Part shown: positions 33,873 to 43,391 of the stretch, piece by piece
How the letters are laid out: every line of letters begins with the position of its first letter
Position numbering within the stretch: the first letter of the stretch is position 1
Source of the DNA: Rosistilla ulvae
Lineage (GTDB): Bacteria > Planctomycetota > Planctomycetia > Pirellulales > Pirellulaceae
Direction: 5' to 3'
Assembly: GCF_007741475.1 (NCBI RefSeq)
Contig: NZ_CP036261.1
Location: 5,271,798-5,335,797, forward strand
DNA length: 64,000 nucleotides
The notes under the pieces: model-generated
Told to the model about the DNA's origin: nothing
Database searches by the model: none
The model's input: only the letters and a program-made list of their open reading frames with translations
Made by a program: the position numbers and the translations under genes

Positions 33873-34931
33873 ATGCACCGGCAGCACCTGCTAATCGCGA
33901 CCTGCATTTTGGGCTGGGCAGGCACAGCTGTGGCTCAGCAAACCTCGACAGCGGCGTCTCTAAAGACCGCCTATTCGATCTCCAAAAACGCCACGTCCGA
34001 GTCCGACTACACGCAGATCATCGATCAGATTCAACAGTCCGATCTGGCTGCGGCGGATCAAGAGGTTCGAGACTACGGAAACCAGTTGCTCGCCTGGGCG
34101 CTGAACCGACGTGGCGAAATGCGCTGGGACCGGATGCAGGATCCCGATGACGAAGTTGCAATGGCGGCGATCGAAGACTTCCGTGAATCGTTGCGTCTAG
34201 ATCCCAAGCGCTGGCGCGCGAAGCAGAACATGGCGTTTGTCTACGCCACGCGCGGTCAGATGAAAGAGGCTGAGGCGCTGTTCGACGATGTGATCCAAAC
34301 CAAACCCGATCACGCCAACGCCTATTTCAATCGCGGTGAGCTCCGTTACGAGATGGGAAAATTGCCGGCAGCGATTTCCGACTACGATCGCGCGATCGCG
34401 CTTCAGCCAAGCGAAGCCGACTTTTACACGGGCCGTGCCCACGCTCGGTTCCAACATGGCGATGTAGGACCCGCGATCGATGACTATCGCCGCGCGTTCC
34501 AGTTGGACAAAGCGAACGCCACCCGCGCGATCGATCTAGCCGACGCATTGCAGAACGCGGGCCAGTGGCGAGCGGCTGCGGAAAACTACCGAAACGCGTT
34601 GCAGTTGGACGCTCAGAATCTTCGCACCCAATTGAACCTCGCCTGGTTATTGGCGACATGTCCCGATGGCAGCCTACGCGACGGACAGCAGGCCCTTGAG
34701 ATCACCCAGGGGCTGCGCGATATTCCCGCCAACGAAGAGTTCCGTTATATCGATACCTACGCTGCGGCGTTGGCCGAAACGGGGCAGTTCGAAAAAGCGA
34801 CCCGTGTTGCCCAGACAGGGCTGAACCTGGTCCCCGCGTCGGAGCGGAGTGGATTCGAGGCGCGGGTGGCGAACTACAAATCGAATCAACGTTATCGCCA
34901 ATCTCCGATCCGACAGGTCGGCGGGCAATAA
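33873..34931 (+). CDS. Exported TPR-repeat protein (352 aa)
   Basis: A signal peptide (HLLIATCILGWAGTAVAQQ) targets it to the periplasm. Tetratricopeptide repeats run from ~85 to ~260, with typical A..YFNRGELRYEMGKLPAAISDYDRAI blocks and the conserved W/G/A/P positions. The C-terminal part (270-325) is TPR-like and more diverged. TPRs form superhelical protein-binding surfaces. It heads a same-strand group with the thioredoxin-like lipoprotein and two DUF4332-type genes at gaps of 64, 27 and 90 bases, so co-transcription is likely. The partner protein is unknown. Confidence 0.85.
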   Translation: MHRQHLLIATCILGWAGTAVAQQTSTAASLKTAYSISKNATSESDYTQIIDQIQQSDLAAADQEVRDYGNQLLAWALNRRGEMRWDRMQDPDDEVAMAAIEDFRESLRLDPKRWRAKQNMAFVYATRGQMKEAEALFDDVIQTKPDHANAYFNRGELRYEMGKLPAAISDYDRAIALQPSEADFYTGRAHARFQHGDVGPAIDDYRRAFQLDKANATRAIDLADALQNAGQWRAAAENYRNALQLDAQNLRTQLNLAWLLATCPDGSLRDGQQALEITQGLRDIPANEEFRYIDTYAAALAETGQFEKATRVAQTGLNLVPASERSGFEARVANYKSNQRYRQSPIRQVGGQ

Positions 34932-34995
34932 AGACAAGACTTGTGGTGCTACCAGGAAGGGAGTGCCGCATTACCAACCGAGCAAGGAAGCTCTC

Positions 34996-35502
34996 ATGTC
35001 CGCCAATCGATCCCGCCCCGCGCTGGCTCTCGCCGCAACCACCGCATTACTATTCTCGCTGAGCGGTTGCAATTCAAAGCCTCAGTTGTCGAATCTGATG
35101 GATTCGTTTGGCAAAGCTGAGGTGCAAGCCAGCCCCGAAGTCTGGGACGAACATACGGTCGGGCTGCCGTTCGTTTTCGGATACGACGAAGGCTTGGCGA
35201 AGGCCAAGGCGGAAGGGCGACCGGCGATGGTTTTCTTGACGACGACATGGTGCAAGTGGTGTAAACGGATGTCGGCCACGTGTCTGCAAGATCCCGAGAT
35301 CCGCACGCTTCTGGAACAGAACTTTGTTTTGGTCCTTGTCGATGGCGATCAAGAGTCGGCAGTCAAACGGAAGCTGAAGAACACCGGATATCCACACATC
35401 GTTTTCATCTCGCCCGACGAACAGATCCTTGCTTCGCAGAACGGCTTTGCCGAACCGGATGCCTTCAAGCAGGTGATCGCTCAGGCGCTTAGCACTTCAT
35501 AA
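34996..35502 (+). CDS. Thioredoxin-like lipoprotein
   Basis: The ATG at 34996 has AAGGAAG upstream and gives a lipoprotein signal with lipobox LSGC (Cys about residue 25), so the upstream in-frame extension is not used. The 168-aa protein has a thioredoxin fold with WCKWCK (CxxC) preceded by VFLTTT, a thioredoxin_7/DUF255-like active site. A cis-proline-like GYPHIVF follows. It probably acts in thiol-disulfide exchange or in protecting exported proteins in the periplasm, anchored to a membrane. It lies between the TPR protein and the DUF4332 genes. Confidence 0.85.
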   Translation: MSANRSRPALALAATTALLFSLSGCNSKPQLSNLMDSFGKAEVQASPEVWDEHTVGLPFVFGYDEGLAKAKAEGRPAMVFLTTTWCKWCKRMSATCLQDPEIRTLLEQNFVLVLVDGDQESAVKRKLKNTGYPHIVFISPDEQILASQNGFAEPDAFKQVIAQALSTS

Positions 35503-35529
35503 TTTCTAATCTGTTGGGAGCGAACGTCG

Positions 35530-36123
35530 ATGCGCAACTTCATTGCCAAATGGTTTCGAAAGCCCGATCAATCCGTTGCTCCGCAGCGAGCCGAGGCTGC
35601 ACCGATCCAACGCTCCAAACCGCGAACCGCGCGGCAGCGCCGGATGGAGGCTTCGCTTGCGTCGCTGCGTTTGCTGCCGCCATCGCTGGTGCGGCAACTG
35701 GAATCCCACGGCTTGGTCAGCGTCAAAGATCTACTGAACTTGAACCTGACCGAGTGGGCGTCGGAGCGAGGATTAAGCAAATCGCATCAGAGTCAATTAC
35801 GGACCGTTCGGCGAGCAATTCGGATGGCGATGTCACTGCGAGTGATGCATCCGCGCGACGCCTACCTGTTGATCGCGATCCATCGTCGCAGTCCCGAAGA
35901 CGTTGCCTCCGATTCGCCCAGGCATCTGTTCCGCGATCTCGAGCGGTTCGCATTGTCCAGTCGCGGCCGAGCGCTGATGCGACGGATCGATTTCCCGTCA
36001 ATCGATCGCGTGTCGACTTGGATCACAGCGGCTCAAGACCATCAGTTCTCGCATCTCGCGACGTCTCAATCTGGCGGCTCCTCGGATCTGCAAACGACAT
36101 CGCACGGGACATTGTCTCGCTAG
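35530..36123 (+). CDS. DUF4332-like helix-hairpin-helix protein (197 aa)
   Basis: After a basic N-terminus (~1-40), residues ~45-170 contain a LPPSLVRQLESHGLVSVKDLL segment that looks like a DUF4332 helix-hairpin-helix module, followed by WASERGLSKSHQSQL, an LRVMHPRDAYLLIAI strand and a terminal VSTWITAAQ helix. The same order of blocks appears in the C-terminal domain of the next gene. GGGAG lies just upstream of the ATG. DUF4332 is usually regarded as nucleic-acid-binding-like, but its function is unknown. No signal peptide is seen. Confidence 0.65.
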   Translation: MRNFIAKWFRKPDQSVAPQRAEAAPIQRSKPRTARQRRMEASLASLRLLPPSLVRQLESHGLVSVKDLLNLNLTEWASERGLSKSHQSQLRTVRRAIRMAMSLRVMHPRDAYLLIAIHRRSPEDVASDSPRHLFRDLERFALSSRGRALMRRIDFPSIDRVSTWITAAQDHQFSHLATSQSGGSSDLQTTSHGTLSR

Positions 36124-36213
36124 TCGCAAACCTGGCTCGCGCTGTGCGGCTGACGACGATCGTCGCCCAAGCACTTTGGTCGAGCCGCAAACAACAAAAT
36201 CACGGAGAGACGC

Positions 36214-37869
36214 ATGTCGCAGATTATGACGATCCTGCGAGCTGCACACTGTCGTAGCACGCACCATTATTTCGCACTCGATGCATTGCGGTGCATCAAC
36301 ACCGAACGTGGTGGCCGCTTGGCCGACCTGCTGCTGAAGCACTACGACCAATATCTCAAAGGGGCCAAAGATCCCGACAGCAAGTTCCGCGACTTCCAGA
36401 ATCACGTGCTACACGTCGGCGATGGCAACTGGGGCGGTGCGCCGCGCGCGTGCGAAAAGTGGTTGAAGACCGCCATCAATCATCTCGATAGCGAGGAATG
36501 GGAATACGCCGCGTACGACCTGGGCGTGCTGAGCCATTACTTCACCGATCCGATCATGCCGCTGCATACCGCGTCGAGCGATCCCGAAGGGATCGTGCAC
36601 CGGCCGCTGGAATGGAGCGTCTGCCAGAGTTACGAAGAGATCTACGAACGCTGGGCCCGCGGCAAAGTGCGAGTCACGTTTCAGCTGCCCGATGGGAATA
36701 ACTGGATCACGCAAGCGGTCACGGCGGGGGCCGAACGTTCCCACGCCTATTACCATCGGATCATCGAGATCTACGATCTGGAACGAGGCGTCAAGCGACC
36801 GCCCGAGGGACTCAACGGAGAGTCGCGGGATATCCTGGCCGAAATGTTTGGGATCGCGATCACCGGCTGGGCGAGGATCTTGGAACGGGTCGCCGAACAA
36901 TCGATCTGCAAGATGCCCAACGCCGGTCTGACAGCGGCAACACTGGTCGCGGCGATCGACATGCCGGTCACATGGATCTTGAAAAAGATCTCCTCGGCAA
37001 AAGAGAAGTCGGCGGTCGCGGCGATCTTCAACGAATACAAAACGACCGGCACCGTGCGAGTCAATTTGCCGCCGGAGGTGCGCAGCGTGCGAACCGAGAT
37101 GGCGATGACCGTCAATCGAAACACGCCGATCAATCCTCCCGTATCGCCCACGCCAGCACCACGTCCGGTCTCAAGCAACGCAACCGCGGCGCCCGCTTGG
37201 GCCCCAACGCCGATTGCGACATCACAAGAAACGCAACCACAGCCTGCCACACCAACACCGTCAAGCGAACCGTCGGCACCAGCTTGGTTGCCAGCGGCAG
37301 CGAGTGTCACCGAACCGGTCGCCCAAGAACCTGTCGATTCATTCGAGCCAGCCGCAATAGCAGACCAACAATCGGCGGTCGAGTCGGTTCCATTTACGAG
37401 CGGTCGTGTCGCCGATTCGAGGTATACGGAAAGGGAGCCAAGCGTTTCGGAGCAGAGCGATTTGGTCGACGCTCCATCGATCGGACCCAAGACAGCTCAG
37501 CGGTTTACCAAGATCGGGATCGATACGATCGGTCAATTCCTGGCGGCTCAGCCCGAAGTGCTGGCGGTCAAACTGGAGACGCGTTGGATCAACGCCGATC
37601 TGCTGTCCGACTGGCAGGCTCAGGCCCGTTTGGTCTGCGGCGTCGCGTCGCTGTGCGGATACAAATCGCAATTGTTGGTCGCCGTCGATTGCCGATCGGT
37701 CGATCAACTGGCTGCTCAAGAGGCAGCTGCGCTAGCGAGCCGAATCTCCGACTACTGCGACACCAAAGCGGGAGAGCGGATTTTGCGAAGCAGTTCGCGT
37801 CCCGATGCCGAAGACGTCGCCCAGTGGATCGCCGACGCACAACGCGGCGCAGCGAGTCGGGCAGCGTAA
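36214..37869 (+). CDS. Zinc-dependent phospholipase C-like protein fused to DUF4332 (551 aa)
   Basis: The N-terminal ~260 residues resemble the zinc-dependent phospholipase C / S1-P1 nuclease fold, with a conserved HHYFALDAL near the start and DLGVLSHYFTDPIMPLHT around 100-120 supplying His/Asp metal ligands. A Pro/Ala/Thr-rich low-complexity linker covers ~300-410. The C-terminal ~130 residues (SIGPKTAQRF...IADAQ) match the DUF4332 layout of the preceding gene. No signal peptide is evident, unlike secreted bacterial phospholipases C. It may be an intracellular phosphoesterase guided by the HhH-like domain, which is inference. Confidence 0.72.
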   Translation: MSQIMTILRAAHCRSTHHYFALDALRCINTERGGRLADLLLKHYDQYLKGAKDPDSKFRDFQNHVLHVGDGNWGGAPRACEKWLKTAINHLDSEEWEYAAYDLGVLSHYFTDPIMPLHTASSDPEGIVHRPLEWSVCQSYEEIYERWARGKVRVTFQLPDGNNWITQAVTAGAERSHAYYHRIIEIYDLERGVKRPPEGLNGESRDILAEMFGIAITGWARILERVAEQSICKMPNAGLTAATLVAAIDMPVTWILKKISSAKEKSAVAAIFNEYKTTGTVRVNLPPEVRSVRTEMAMTVNRNTPINPPVSPTPAPRPVSSNATAAPAWAPTPIATSQETQPQPATPTPSSEPSAPAWLPAAASVTEPVAQEPVDSFEPAAIADQQSAVESVPFTSGRVADSRYTEREPSVSEQSDLVDAPSIGPKTAQRFTKIGIDTIGQFLAAQPEVLAVKLETRWINADLLSDWQAQARLVCGVASLCGYKSQLLVAVDCRSVDQLAAQEAAALASRISDYCDTKAGERILRSSSRPDAEDVAQWIADAQRGAASRAA

Positions 37870-37906
37870 ACGAAACCGATCAGATCGATCCGGCGTTTGC
37901 CGAGCG

Positions 37907-39727
37907 TTACTTTTCGATATCGAAGTCGGCAATCTTGCGATAGGCTGTCGCTCGGCTGATCCCCAACCGCTTAGCCGCTTCGGGAATGTTGCCGCCGCAG
38001 CGGTCCAACGCTTCGCGGATCAGTTTCTCTTCCCAGACATCCAACCGCAGCGTATCGGTCACCTCGACACCAGCGTCACGCAAACCGAGGTCATCCGCTT
38101 CGATCGTGTTGCCATCGAACATCACGATCGCGCTGTCGATCACGTTTCTCAGCTGCCGCACGTTGCCGGGCCAAGCATACGAGAGCATCCGTTTTCTGGC
38201 CGCTTCGGAGAACTGGATCGAGGGACGAGCATGCTGCCGGGAAAAGTGTTCCAGGAAGTGATCCATCAACAGTTCGATATCTTTGCCGCGGTCGCGTAGT
38301 GGCGGAACGTGTAATTCAAAAACGCTCAGGCGGTAATAAAGATCTTCGCGGAAGCGTTTCTCGCGGACAAATTCGGCGAGATCGCGATTGGTCGCGGCGA
38401 TGATCCGCACATCGACGCGGATTTCATCGACACCGCCGACCGGTAGGAAGGGATGTCCTTCCATGATCCGCAACAGCTTGGCTTGGCCTTCGAGTGTCAG
38501 TTCGCCGATCTCGTCGAGGAACAGCGTTCCGGTGTGGGCCTGTTGGAACCAACCGATGTGATCGCGATCGGCTCCGGTGAACGAGCCCTTCTTGTGACCA
38601 AACAACTGGCTCTCGATCAAGTCGCGAGGGATCGCCGCGCAGTTGACGCTCAACAGCGGTCGTTCCCGCCGCCCGCTGTGGAAGTGGACATCGCGAGCGA
38701 CCAGCTCTTTTCCGGCACCGCTCTCGCCACGGATCAGCACGCAACCATTTGCTCTGCCGACACGTTCGATCTTCGATTTCAAACGCATCATCGGTGGACT
38801 CTCACCGATCAGGTCGTTTGTCTCCGCATTCCGCGAGAACAATCGGTCGCGTTCGACTTGCAACGCCGCCGTTCGTCGAGCGCTCGCCAACGCGACGCCC
38901 AACAACTGCCCCGAGTTCAGAGCCAATTCGAAGTGTCGTTCGGTGAAGCGATGGTCGTTGCGATACAGATGCAGCACGCCAGCCACGTCTTCGCCATGCT
39001 GCAACGGGACACAGATCGCATCGGTCCACTGGGTCTTCTGTCCCGGCGAGGTCGATTCTTCCTTGAACCAAAACGCTTCGCCATCGTTGGTGACGCGGCG
39101 GGTCAGGTCGGCGCTCAGCTTGATCTTTTCAGCAGCTTCGGACGGGAAGACGTATTCGGGTTGCAGCTTGCCATCTTCGCCCAACCACATGAAACCAATC
39201 ACATCGGCTTGCGTGCGATCCTTCAATAGTTCGGTGGCGATCTGGATGATCGATTCGGGATCGCCGCTGCCGATCAACTGTAGACTCAATTGATAAAGAT
39301 CGACCAGGTAGCCGACGTCGGCGATTTTGCGGAGCGGATCCAACGGCCCAAAATTGCTCGACGATAGACCGCCTGAGATCGGCCGATCCAGCACAATCGT
39401 CTGCTCGCGGTTGTTGGCATCCCCCGATTCGCCGTTGCCATCAAAGAACTGCAGTTCCGACGTTCCAACCAGAATCGTGTTGCTGTCTTGCAGAGTGGCA
39501 TGGTCGGTCTTTTGCCCATTAACCAACAGACCGTTGCGGCTGTTGGTGTCGCGGACCTGCCAGTGCGAATCCTCGTGAAACAGCACCGCGTGATACCGCG
39601 AACTGACCGGATCGGTTAACATGATTTCGCAATTAGCATCGCGTCCGACGTGCAATGTATGCAGCGGATCGAGTCGAAATCGGCGTCCGGTATCGGGACC
39701 AGAACAAACTTTGAGATACGCCACCAT
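37907..39727 (-). CDS. Sigma-54-dependent activator with FHA and GAF domains
   Basis: This 606-aa regulator has an N-terminal FHA phosphothreonine-binding domain (~1-95; GRD, SSRYH, NSRNG), a GAF-like sensor (~135-285), an AAA+ core and a Fis-type HTH (570-602; AAKRLGISRATAYRKI). The AAA+ core shows Walker A GESGAGKE (334-341), Walker B LFLDEIGE (402-409) and a sigma-54 contact loop that reads GSFTGA (381-386) in place of the usual GAFTGA. Such proteins open sigma-54 promoters in response to kinase signals. It is divergent from cysC across ~170 bases. The target genes cannot be deduced. Confidence 0.93.
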   Translation of the reverse strand: MVAYLKVCSGPDTGRRFRLDPLHTLHVGRDANCEIMLTDPVSSRYHAVLFHEDSHWQVRDTNSRNGLLVNGQKTDHATLQDSNTILVGTSELQFFDGNGESGDANNREQTIVLDRPISGGLSSSNFGPLDPLRKIADVGYLVDLYQLSLQLIGSGDPESIIQIATELLKDRTQADVIGFMWLGEDGKLQPEYVFPSEAAEKIKLSADLTRRVTNDGEAFWFKEESTSPGQKTQWTDAICVPLQHGEDVAGVLHLYRNDHRFTERHFELALNSGQLLGVALASARRTAALQVERDRLFSRNAETNDLIGESPPMMRLKSKIERVGRANGCVLIRGESGAGKELVARDVHFHSGRRERPLLSVNCAAIPRDLIESQLFGHKKGSFTGADRDHIGWFQQAHTGTLFLDEIGELTLEGQAKLLRIMEGHPFLPVGGVDEIRVDVRIIAATNRDLAEFVREKRFREDLYYRLSVFELHVPPLRDRGKDIELLMDHFLEHFSRQHARPSIQFSEAARKRMLSYAWPGNVRQLRNVIDSAIVMFDGNTIEADDLGLRDAGVEVTDTLRLDVWEEKLIREALDRCGGNIPEAAKRLGISRATAYRKIADFDIEK

Positions 39728-39901
39728 AGAAATCGCGAATGGGTTCTGAACGGGGAAAACTATCGTTAATTGTACCGCGATTGCCCGACGACGGGGACGC
39801 CATGTTAAAACTCATCCAAATACAAACCCCGCAGTGGGGTGCGTTATCTGCCCGAACGCCTCAACAAAACAGCATCCGCCAACAAGGCTTTGGTATCCTT
39901 C

Positions 39902-40588
39902 ATGAACGAATCGTCCTCCAATCAACGTCCCGAAGTCGTCTGGCACGACCAATCGGTCAGCCGTGAAGATCGCGAACGCCAGCTGGCACAGCGTGGTTGT
40001 GTCGTCTGGTTTACGGGGTTGAGTGGTTGCGGCAAAAGCACGATCGCCAACGCCGTCGACCGCAAGTTAAGCGAACTGGGGGCGGTCACGACGCTGTTGG
40101 ATGGCGATAACATCCGACATCATCTGTGCGCAGGTCCGGATCGCTTGACCGCGGAACATGGCCCCGAGTTTGCCGAACGCTTCGGACTGGGGTTTGGAGC
40201 GATCGATCGCGAGGAAAACATTCGCCGAATCGGCGCCGTTGCCGAGCTGTTCGCATCGACGGGAATCATCACGCTGACCGCGTTTGTCAGTCCCTACGCA
40301 CGCGACCGGCAAAGGGTTCGTCAGCTGATCGAATCGGTCGGCCGCGGCGGCGACTTTGTCGAGGTCTTCGTCGACACGCCGCTGGAAACGTGTGAACAAC
40401 GCGATCCCAAGGGACTCTACAAAAAGGCCCGCGCCGGTGAGATCCAGAACTTCACCGGAATCAGCGATCCCTACGAAGCGCCCCCCTCGCCCGAAATCCA
40501 TCTGCAGACAGCCGACAAGTCTCCCGAAGCACTGGCCGACGAGATCGTGAACTATCTGAAGCAGAACGGGATGCTGATCCGTACCTAG
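39902..40588 (+). CDS. cysC: Adenylylsulfate (APS) kinase
   Basis: This 228-aa enzyme phosphorylates APS to PAPS in sulfate activation. Walker A is GLSGCGKST (about 39-47). [31 protein letters not shown] and [10 protein letters not shown] match APS-binding motifs, and [19 protein letters not shown] is the family's C-terminal signature. The ATG at 39902 gives a normal length. Sulfate adenylyltransferase (cysND/sat) genes are not in the window. The stop codon TAG is formed by the CTAG end of the MITE-like palindrome that follows, so the last codons may have been altered by its insertion. Confidence 0.95.
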   Translation: MNESSSNQRPEVVWHDQSVSREDRERQLAQRGCVVWFTGLSGCGKSTIANAVDRKLSELGAVTTLLDGDNIRHHLCAGPDRLTAEHGPEFAERFGLGFGAIDREENIRRIGAVAELFASTGIITLTAFVSPYARDRQRVRQLIESVGRGGDFVEVFVDTPLETCEQRDPKGLYKKARAGEIQNFTGISDPYEAPPSPEIHLQTADKSPEALADEIVNYLKQNGMLIRT

Positions 40589-40717
40589 TGCTTCATCCAC
40601 ATTTGACTTTAGGGTGGTGGACGAGGTCACGAGTCCAGTCGCGCCAAAGATTAGTAGGGGACTCGTAACCTCGTCCACTACCATCAGTCCTAAAATCAAA
40701 GTTTGACAAACCACTAG
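40585..40717. mobile_element. MITE-like 133-bp imperfect palindrome with CTAG ends
   Basis: The left arm (40585-40636) and right arm (40659-40717) are imperfect inverted repeats around a ~22-base loop. The inner 24 bases (GGTGGTGGACGAGGTCACGAGTCC-type) match with two differences, and the outer CTAGTG...TTTGAYTTTAGG parts align with small gaps. Both ends are CTAG. No protein is encoded, as in a miniature inverted-repeat element. It supplies the cysC stop codon on the left and abuts the AGGAG ribosome-binding site of the next gene on the right. The element type and transposase are not identified. Confidence 0.75.
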
Positions 40718-40728
40718 GAGAGCAAACG

Positions 40729-41577
40729 ATGAAAATTGACAGCCACCACCACCTGTGGAACTACGATCCCGCACAATACGGTTGGATCAGCGAGCATATG
40801 TCGGTCCTGCGACGCGATTTCACGCCCGCCAATTTGCAGACCGAACTGACCGGGGCGGGGATCGATGCAGCCGTCGCCGTTCAAGCGCAGCAGACGGTTG
40901 CCGAAACGCAATGGCTGATCGAACAAGCCGAACAGAATCGATCGATCGTGGGAGTTGTCGGTTGGGTGCCGCTGGCCGACGACCGGGTCGATAGCGAACT
41001 GGATCGCTTGCATCAGCACGAGGTGCTCAAGGGAATCCGCCACGTCGTCCAAGACGAACCGCAGGACGATTTTATCCTCGGCGATGCCTTCAACCGTGGC
41101 GTGGCAAAGCTGCAGGGATTTGGGCTGGTCTACGACATCTTGATCTACGGCAAACACCTGGGACCGACGATCGAGTTTGTCGACCGGCATCCGAGCCAGC
41201 CGTTTGTGCTGGACCATATCGCCAAGCCGACGATCCGCGGCGAGCAGTTCGATAAAGACTGGGCGACGCAGTTGCGAGAACTGGGGCGACGCCGGAACGT
41301 CGTCTGCAAGTTCTCCGGCGTCGCGACCGAAGTCAGCGACGAGGGAGCGGCGATCGAGACGATTCGCCCGTACTGGGAGGCCGCGTTGGAAGCGTTTGGC
41401 CCCAATCGACTGATGTTTGGCAGCGATTGGCCCGTCTGCCTGCTGAAAATCTCCTATCGCCAATGGGTCGACATGGTCGCCGAATTAGCGAGCGGCCTGA
41501 CCGCCGCGGAGCAGAAGCAATTCTGGGGGCTGACCGCGGCCACAACGTATGGGTTGAGCTTTCCCAGCCGCCGATAG
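40729..41577 (+). CDS. Amidohydrolase_2 family TIM-barrel hydrolase
   Basis: This 282-aa protein starts 10 bases after AGGAG. The N-terminal DSHHHLWNY (HxH metal ligands), VLDHIAKP (His) and C-terminal FGSDWPVC (Asp) motifs place it in the amidohydrolase-related family (L-fuconolactonase / 2-pyrone-4,6-dicarboxylate lactonase-like). Members hydrolyse sugar lactones or decarboxylate aromatic acids. Planctomycete members often sit in carbohydrate clusters, but here the neighbours are sulfur-metabolism genes. The substrate is unknown. Confidence 0.88.
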   Translation: MKIDSHHHLWNYDPAQYGWISEHMSVLRRDFTPANLQTELTGAGIDAAVAVQAQQTVAETQWLIEQAEQNRSIVGVVGWVPLADDRVDSELDRLHQHEVLKGIRHVVQDEPQDDFILGDAFNRGVAKLQGFGLVYDILIYGKHLGPTIEFVDRHPSQPFVLDHIAKPTIRGEQFDKDWATQLRELGRRRNVVCKFSGVATEVSDEGAAIETIRPYWEAALEAFGPNRLMFGSDWPVCLLKISYRQWVDMVAELASGLTAAEQKQFWGLTAATTYGLSFPSRR

Positions 41578-41740
41578 CATAAGCTGCGTAAACCAGGCGA
41601 GATATTCATCGGAGGAGTTCTCCGTCTTGGTTCGGTTTTGACGATTCTTTCAATCTCATCGCTAACGCGGGTCGATCCCTGAGAGCAAGGAATACGGTTT
41701 GCTGAATAACCGTCTGCGTTTGATCAGGGAAGGATTCGCG

Positions 41741-42166
41741 ATGAAACAGCTATTGGTCGTTGCCGGTTTGTTATGCTTGTTGTCGAGTACCGGCGGATGC
41801 GCGAAAGCGTGGACTCGCGGTGGCTGCAGTTCGGCCTCCTGCGAATGTGGACAAGGACAATGTAACAATGGCGGATGCCAAAGTTGCCAGGGCCAGGGAC
41901 AATGCTCCAGTGGCCAATGTGGCAACGGAGCCCGCGGAATGGGATCTTGCTGCCGCGGCGGAGTCAGCACCGGCTGCCGTCCCGCTAACCTCTCTTGGCA
42001 GCAGGGGGGAACCGATTACGGTCACAACCTGACTTACCCCCAAGTGAAGAATGGCCAGATGCAGCAGAACCCGGGACCACCGGCTGCTTCGACTGCTTAC
42101 CCGTACTACACGACTCGCGGCCCGCGTGACTTCCTGAACGCCAATCCGCCGTCGATCGGGTACTAA
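41741..42166 (+). CDS. Cys/Gly/Gln-rich small lipoprotein (141 aa)
   Basis: The ATG at 41741 follows AAGGA. The signal (LLVVAGLLCLLSS) ends in TGGC, a weak lipobox. The mature part begins with ~55 residues holding over a dozen cysteines in CxxC, CxC and CGQGQC-type patterns. A Pro/Tyr-rich tail (PYYTTRGPRDFL) ends the protein. The cysteines could bind metal or cross-link the cell envelope. The porin at 62387 carries a comparable Cys/Gly stretch. No family recognised. Confidence 0.7.
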   Translation: MKQLLVVAGLLCLLSSTGGCAKAWTRGGCSSASCECGQGQCNNGGCQSCQGQGQCSSGQCGNGARGMGSCCRGGVSTGCRPANLSWQQGGTDYGHNLTYPQVKNGQMQQNPGPPAASTAYPYYTTRGPRDFLNANPPSIGY

Positions 42167-42363
42167 TCAAACGCTCGGCTATCGCGCCGATCGCATGGAA
42201 CAAAGGGGAGCCGTTTGCTCAAACATCTCCCTATGTTCCCTAAAAAGCCCGAACCCCGATACAATAAGGGTTCCGCTGTCATTGCCGCGAAACGCATCTC
42301 GCCGCAAGGCGGATGCCCCGAACGCGGATTTCGCAGTCCGCTGATCTGAACAGGAAGATCTCG

Positions 42364-43332
42364 ATGGCTTCTGACTTTCGCCTCAAAGAACAACTGCCCG
42401 AACTGACCGATCAGATCGTCGCGACTTACACCGCCGACGACAAAATCAATCATCTGGGACACTGCCCGCTGCCCAGCTATGACGCGGTCCTCTCGATCGT
42501 CGAAGACATTAAAGAGATCATCTATCCGGGCTACCGTCGCCGCACCGGGCTACACCGCGGCAACATCGGGTATCACGTCGGCAGCCTTGTCGACCGTTTG
42601 CACGACACGATGACCACTCAGATCGGTCGCGCACTGCAGCACGAAGATCGCGTGCGGCACAACCACGGCGATTGCGAATCGCAAGTCGATTACGAAGCCA
42701 AAGGACAAGCGATGGCGGTGGAGATGCTGAAACGCATTCCCGACCTGCGAAGGATTCTCGCTACCGATGCCCAAGCCGCCTTCGATGGCGATCCGGCTTG
42801 CCAAACCACCGACGAGATCATCTTCTGCTATCCAGGGCTCGAAGCGGTGTCGGTCTTTCGCATTGCGAACCAGTTGCTGCAATTGGGCGTTCCATTCATC
42901 CCACGGATGATGACCGAACAGGCTCACATGAACACCGGTATCGACATCCATCCGGGTGCAACGATCGGCGATCACTTTTTCATCGACCACGGCACCGGCG
43001 TGGTGATTGGCGAGACCTGCAACATCGGCAATCATGTAAAGCTGTACCAGGGCGTGACGCTGGGTGCATTAAGCTTCCCGACCGACGCAGATGGCCATCT
43101 GATTCGCGGCCAGAAACGCCACCCAACGATCGAGGATCGCGTTGTCGTTTATGCCAACGCGACGATCTTAGGTGGCAAGACGGTGATTGGTCACGATACC
43201 GTGATCGGTTCGAGCGTCTGGGTGACCAGCAGCGTTGCTCCTCGCAGCACGGTCGTGCTCGAAAAACCGAAGCTACGGGTGCGAGCCGAGATGCCCGACG
43301 ACATGGCCCCCGAACTGAACTACCAAATTTAG
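42364..43332 (+). CDS. cysE: Serine O-acetyltransferase
   Basis: This 322-aa cytoplasmic enzyme makes O-acetylserine for cysteine synthesis. The ATG at 42364 has AGGAAG upstream. An N-terminal helical domain (~1-185) precedes the left-handed beta-helix with hexapeptide repeats ([24 protein letters not shown]...). Catalytic His and Asp residues are present in DIHPGA and FIDHGTG, and [22 protein letters not shown] matches CysE/SrpH-type enzymes. The long N-terminal domain resembles the plant/EpsC-like class. It follows cysC and the small lipoprotein on the same strand. A sulfur-assimilation grouping is suggested but not proven. Confidence 0.95.
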   Translation: MASDFRLKEQLPELTDQIVATYTADDKINHLGHCPLPSYDAVLSIVEDIKEIIYPGYRRRTGLHRGNIGYHVGSLVDRLHDTMTTQIGRALQHEDRVRHNHGDCESQVDYEAKGQAMAVEMLKRIPDLRRILATDAQAAFDGDPACQTTDEIIFCYPGLEAVSVFRIANQLLQLGVPFIPRMMTEQAHMNTGIDIHPGATIGDHFFIDHGTGVVIGETCNIGNHVKLYQGVTLGALSFPTDADGHLIRGQKRHPTIEDRVVVYANATILGGKTVIGHDTVIGSSVWVTSSVAPRSTVVLEKPKLRVRAEMPDDMAPELNYQI

Positions 43333-43391
43333 TCGTCCCGTTCGGAATCGAGACTTGGCGCCGAAGTCGGCTGCCGCGTGAGCTCACAGAT

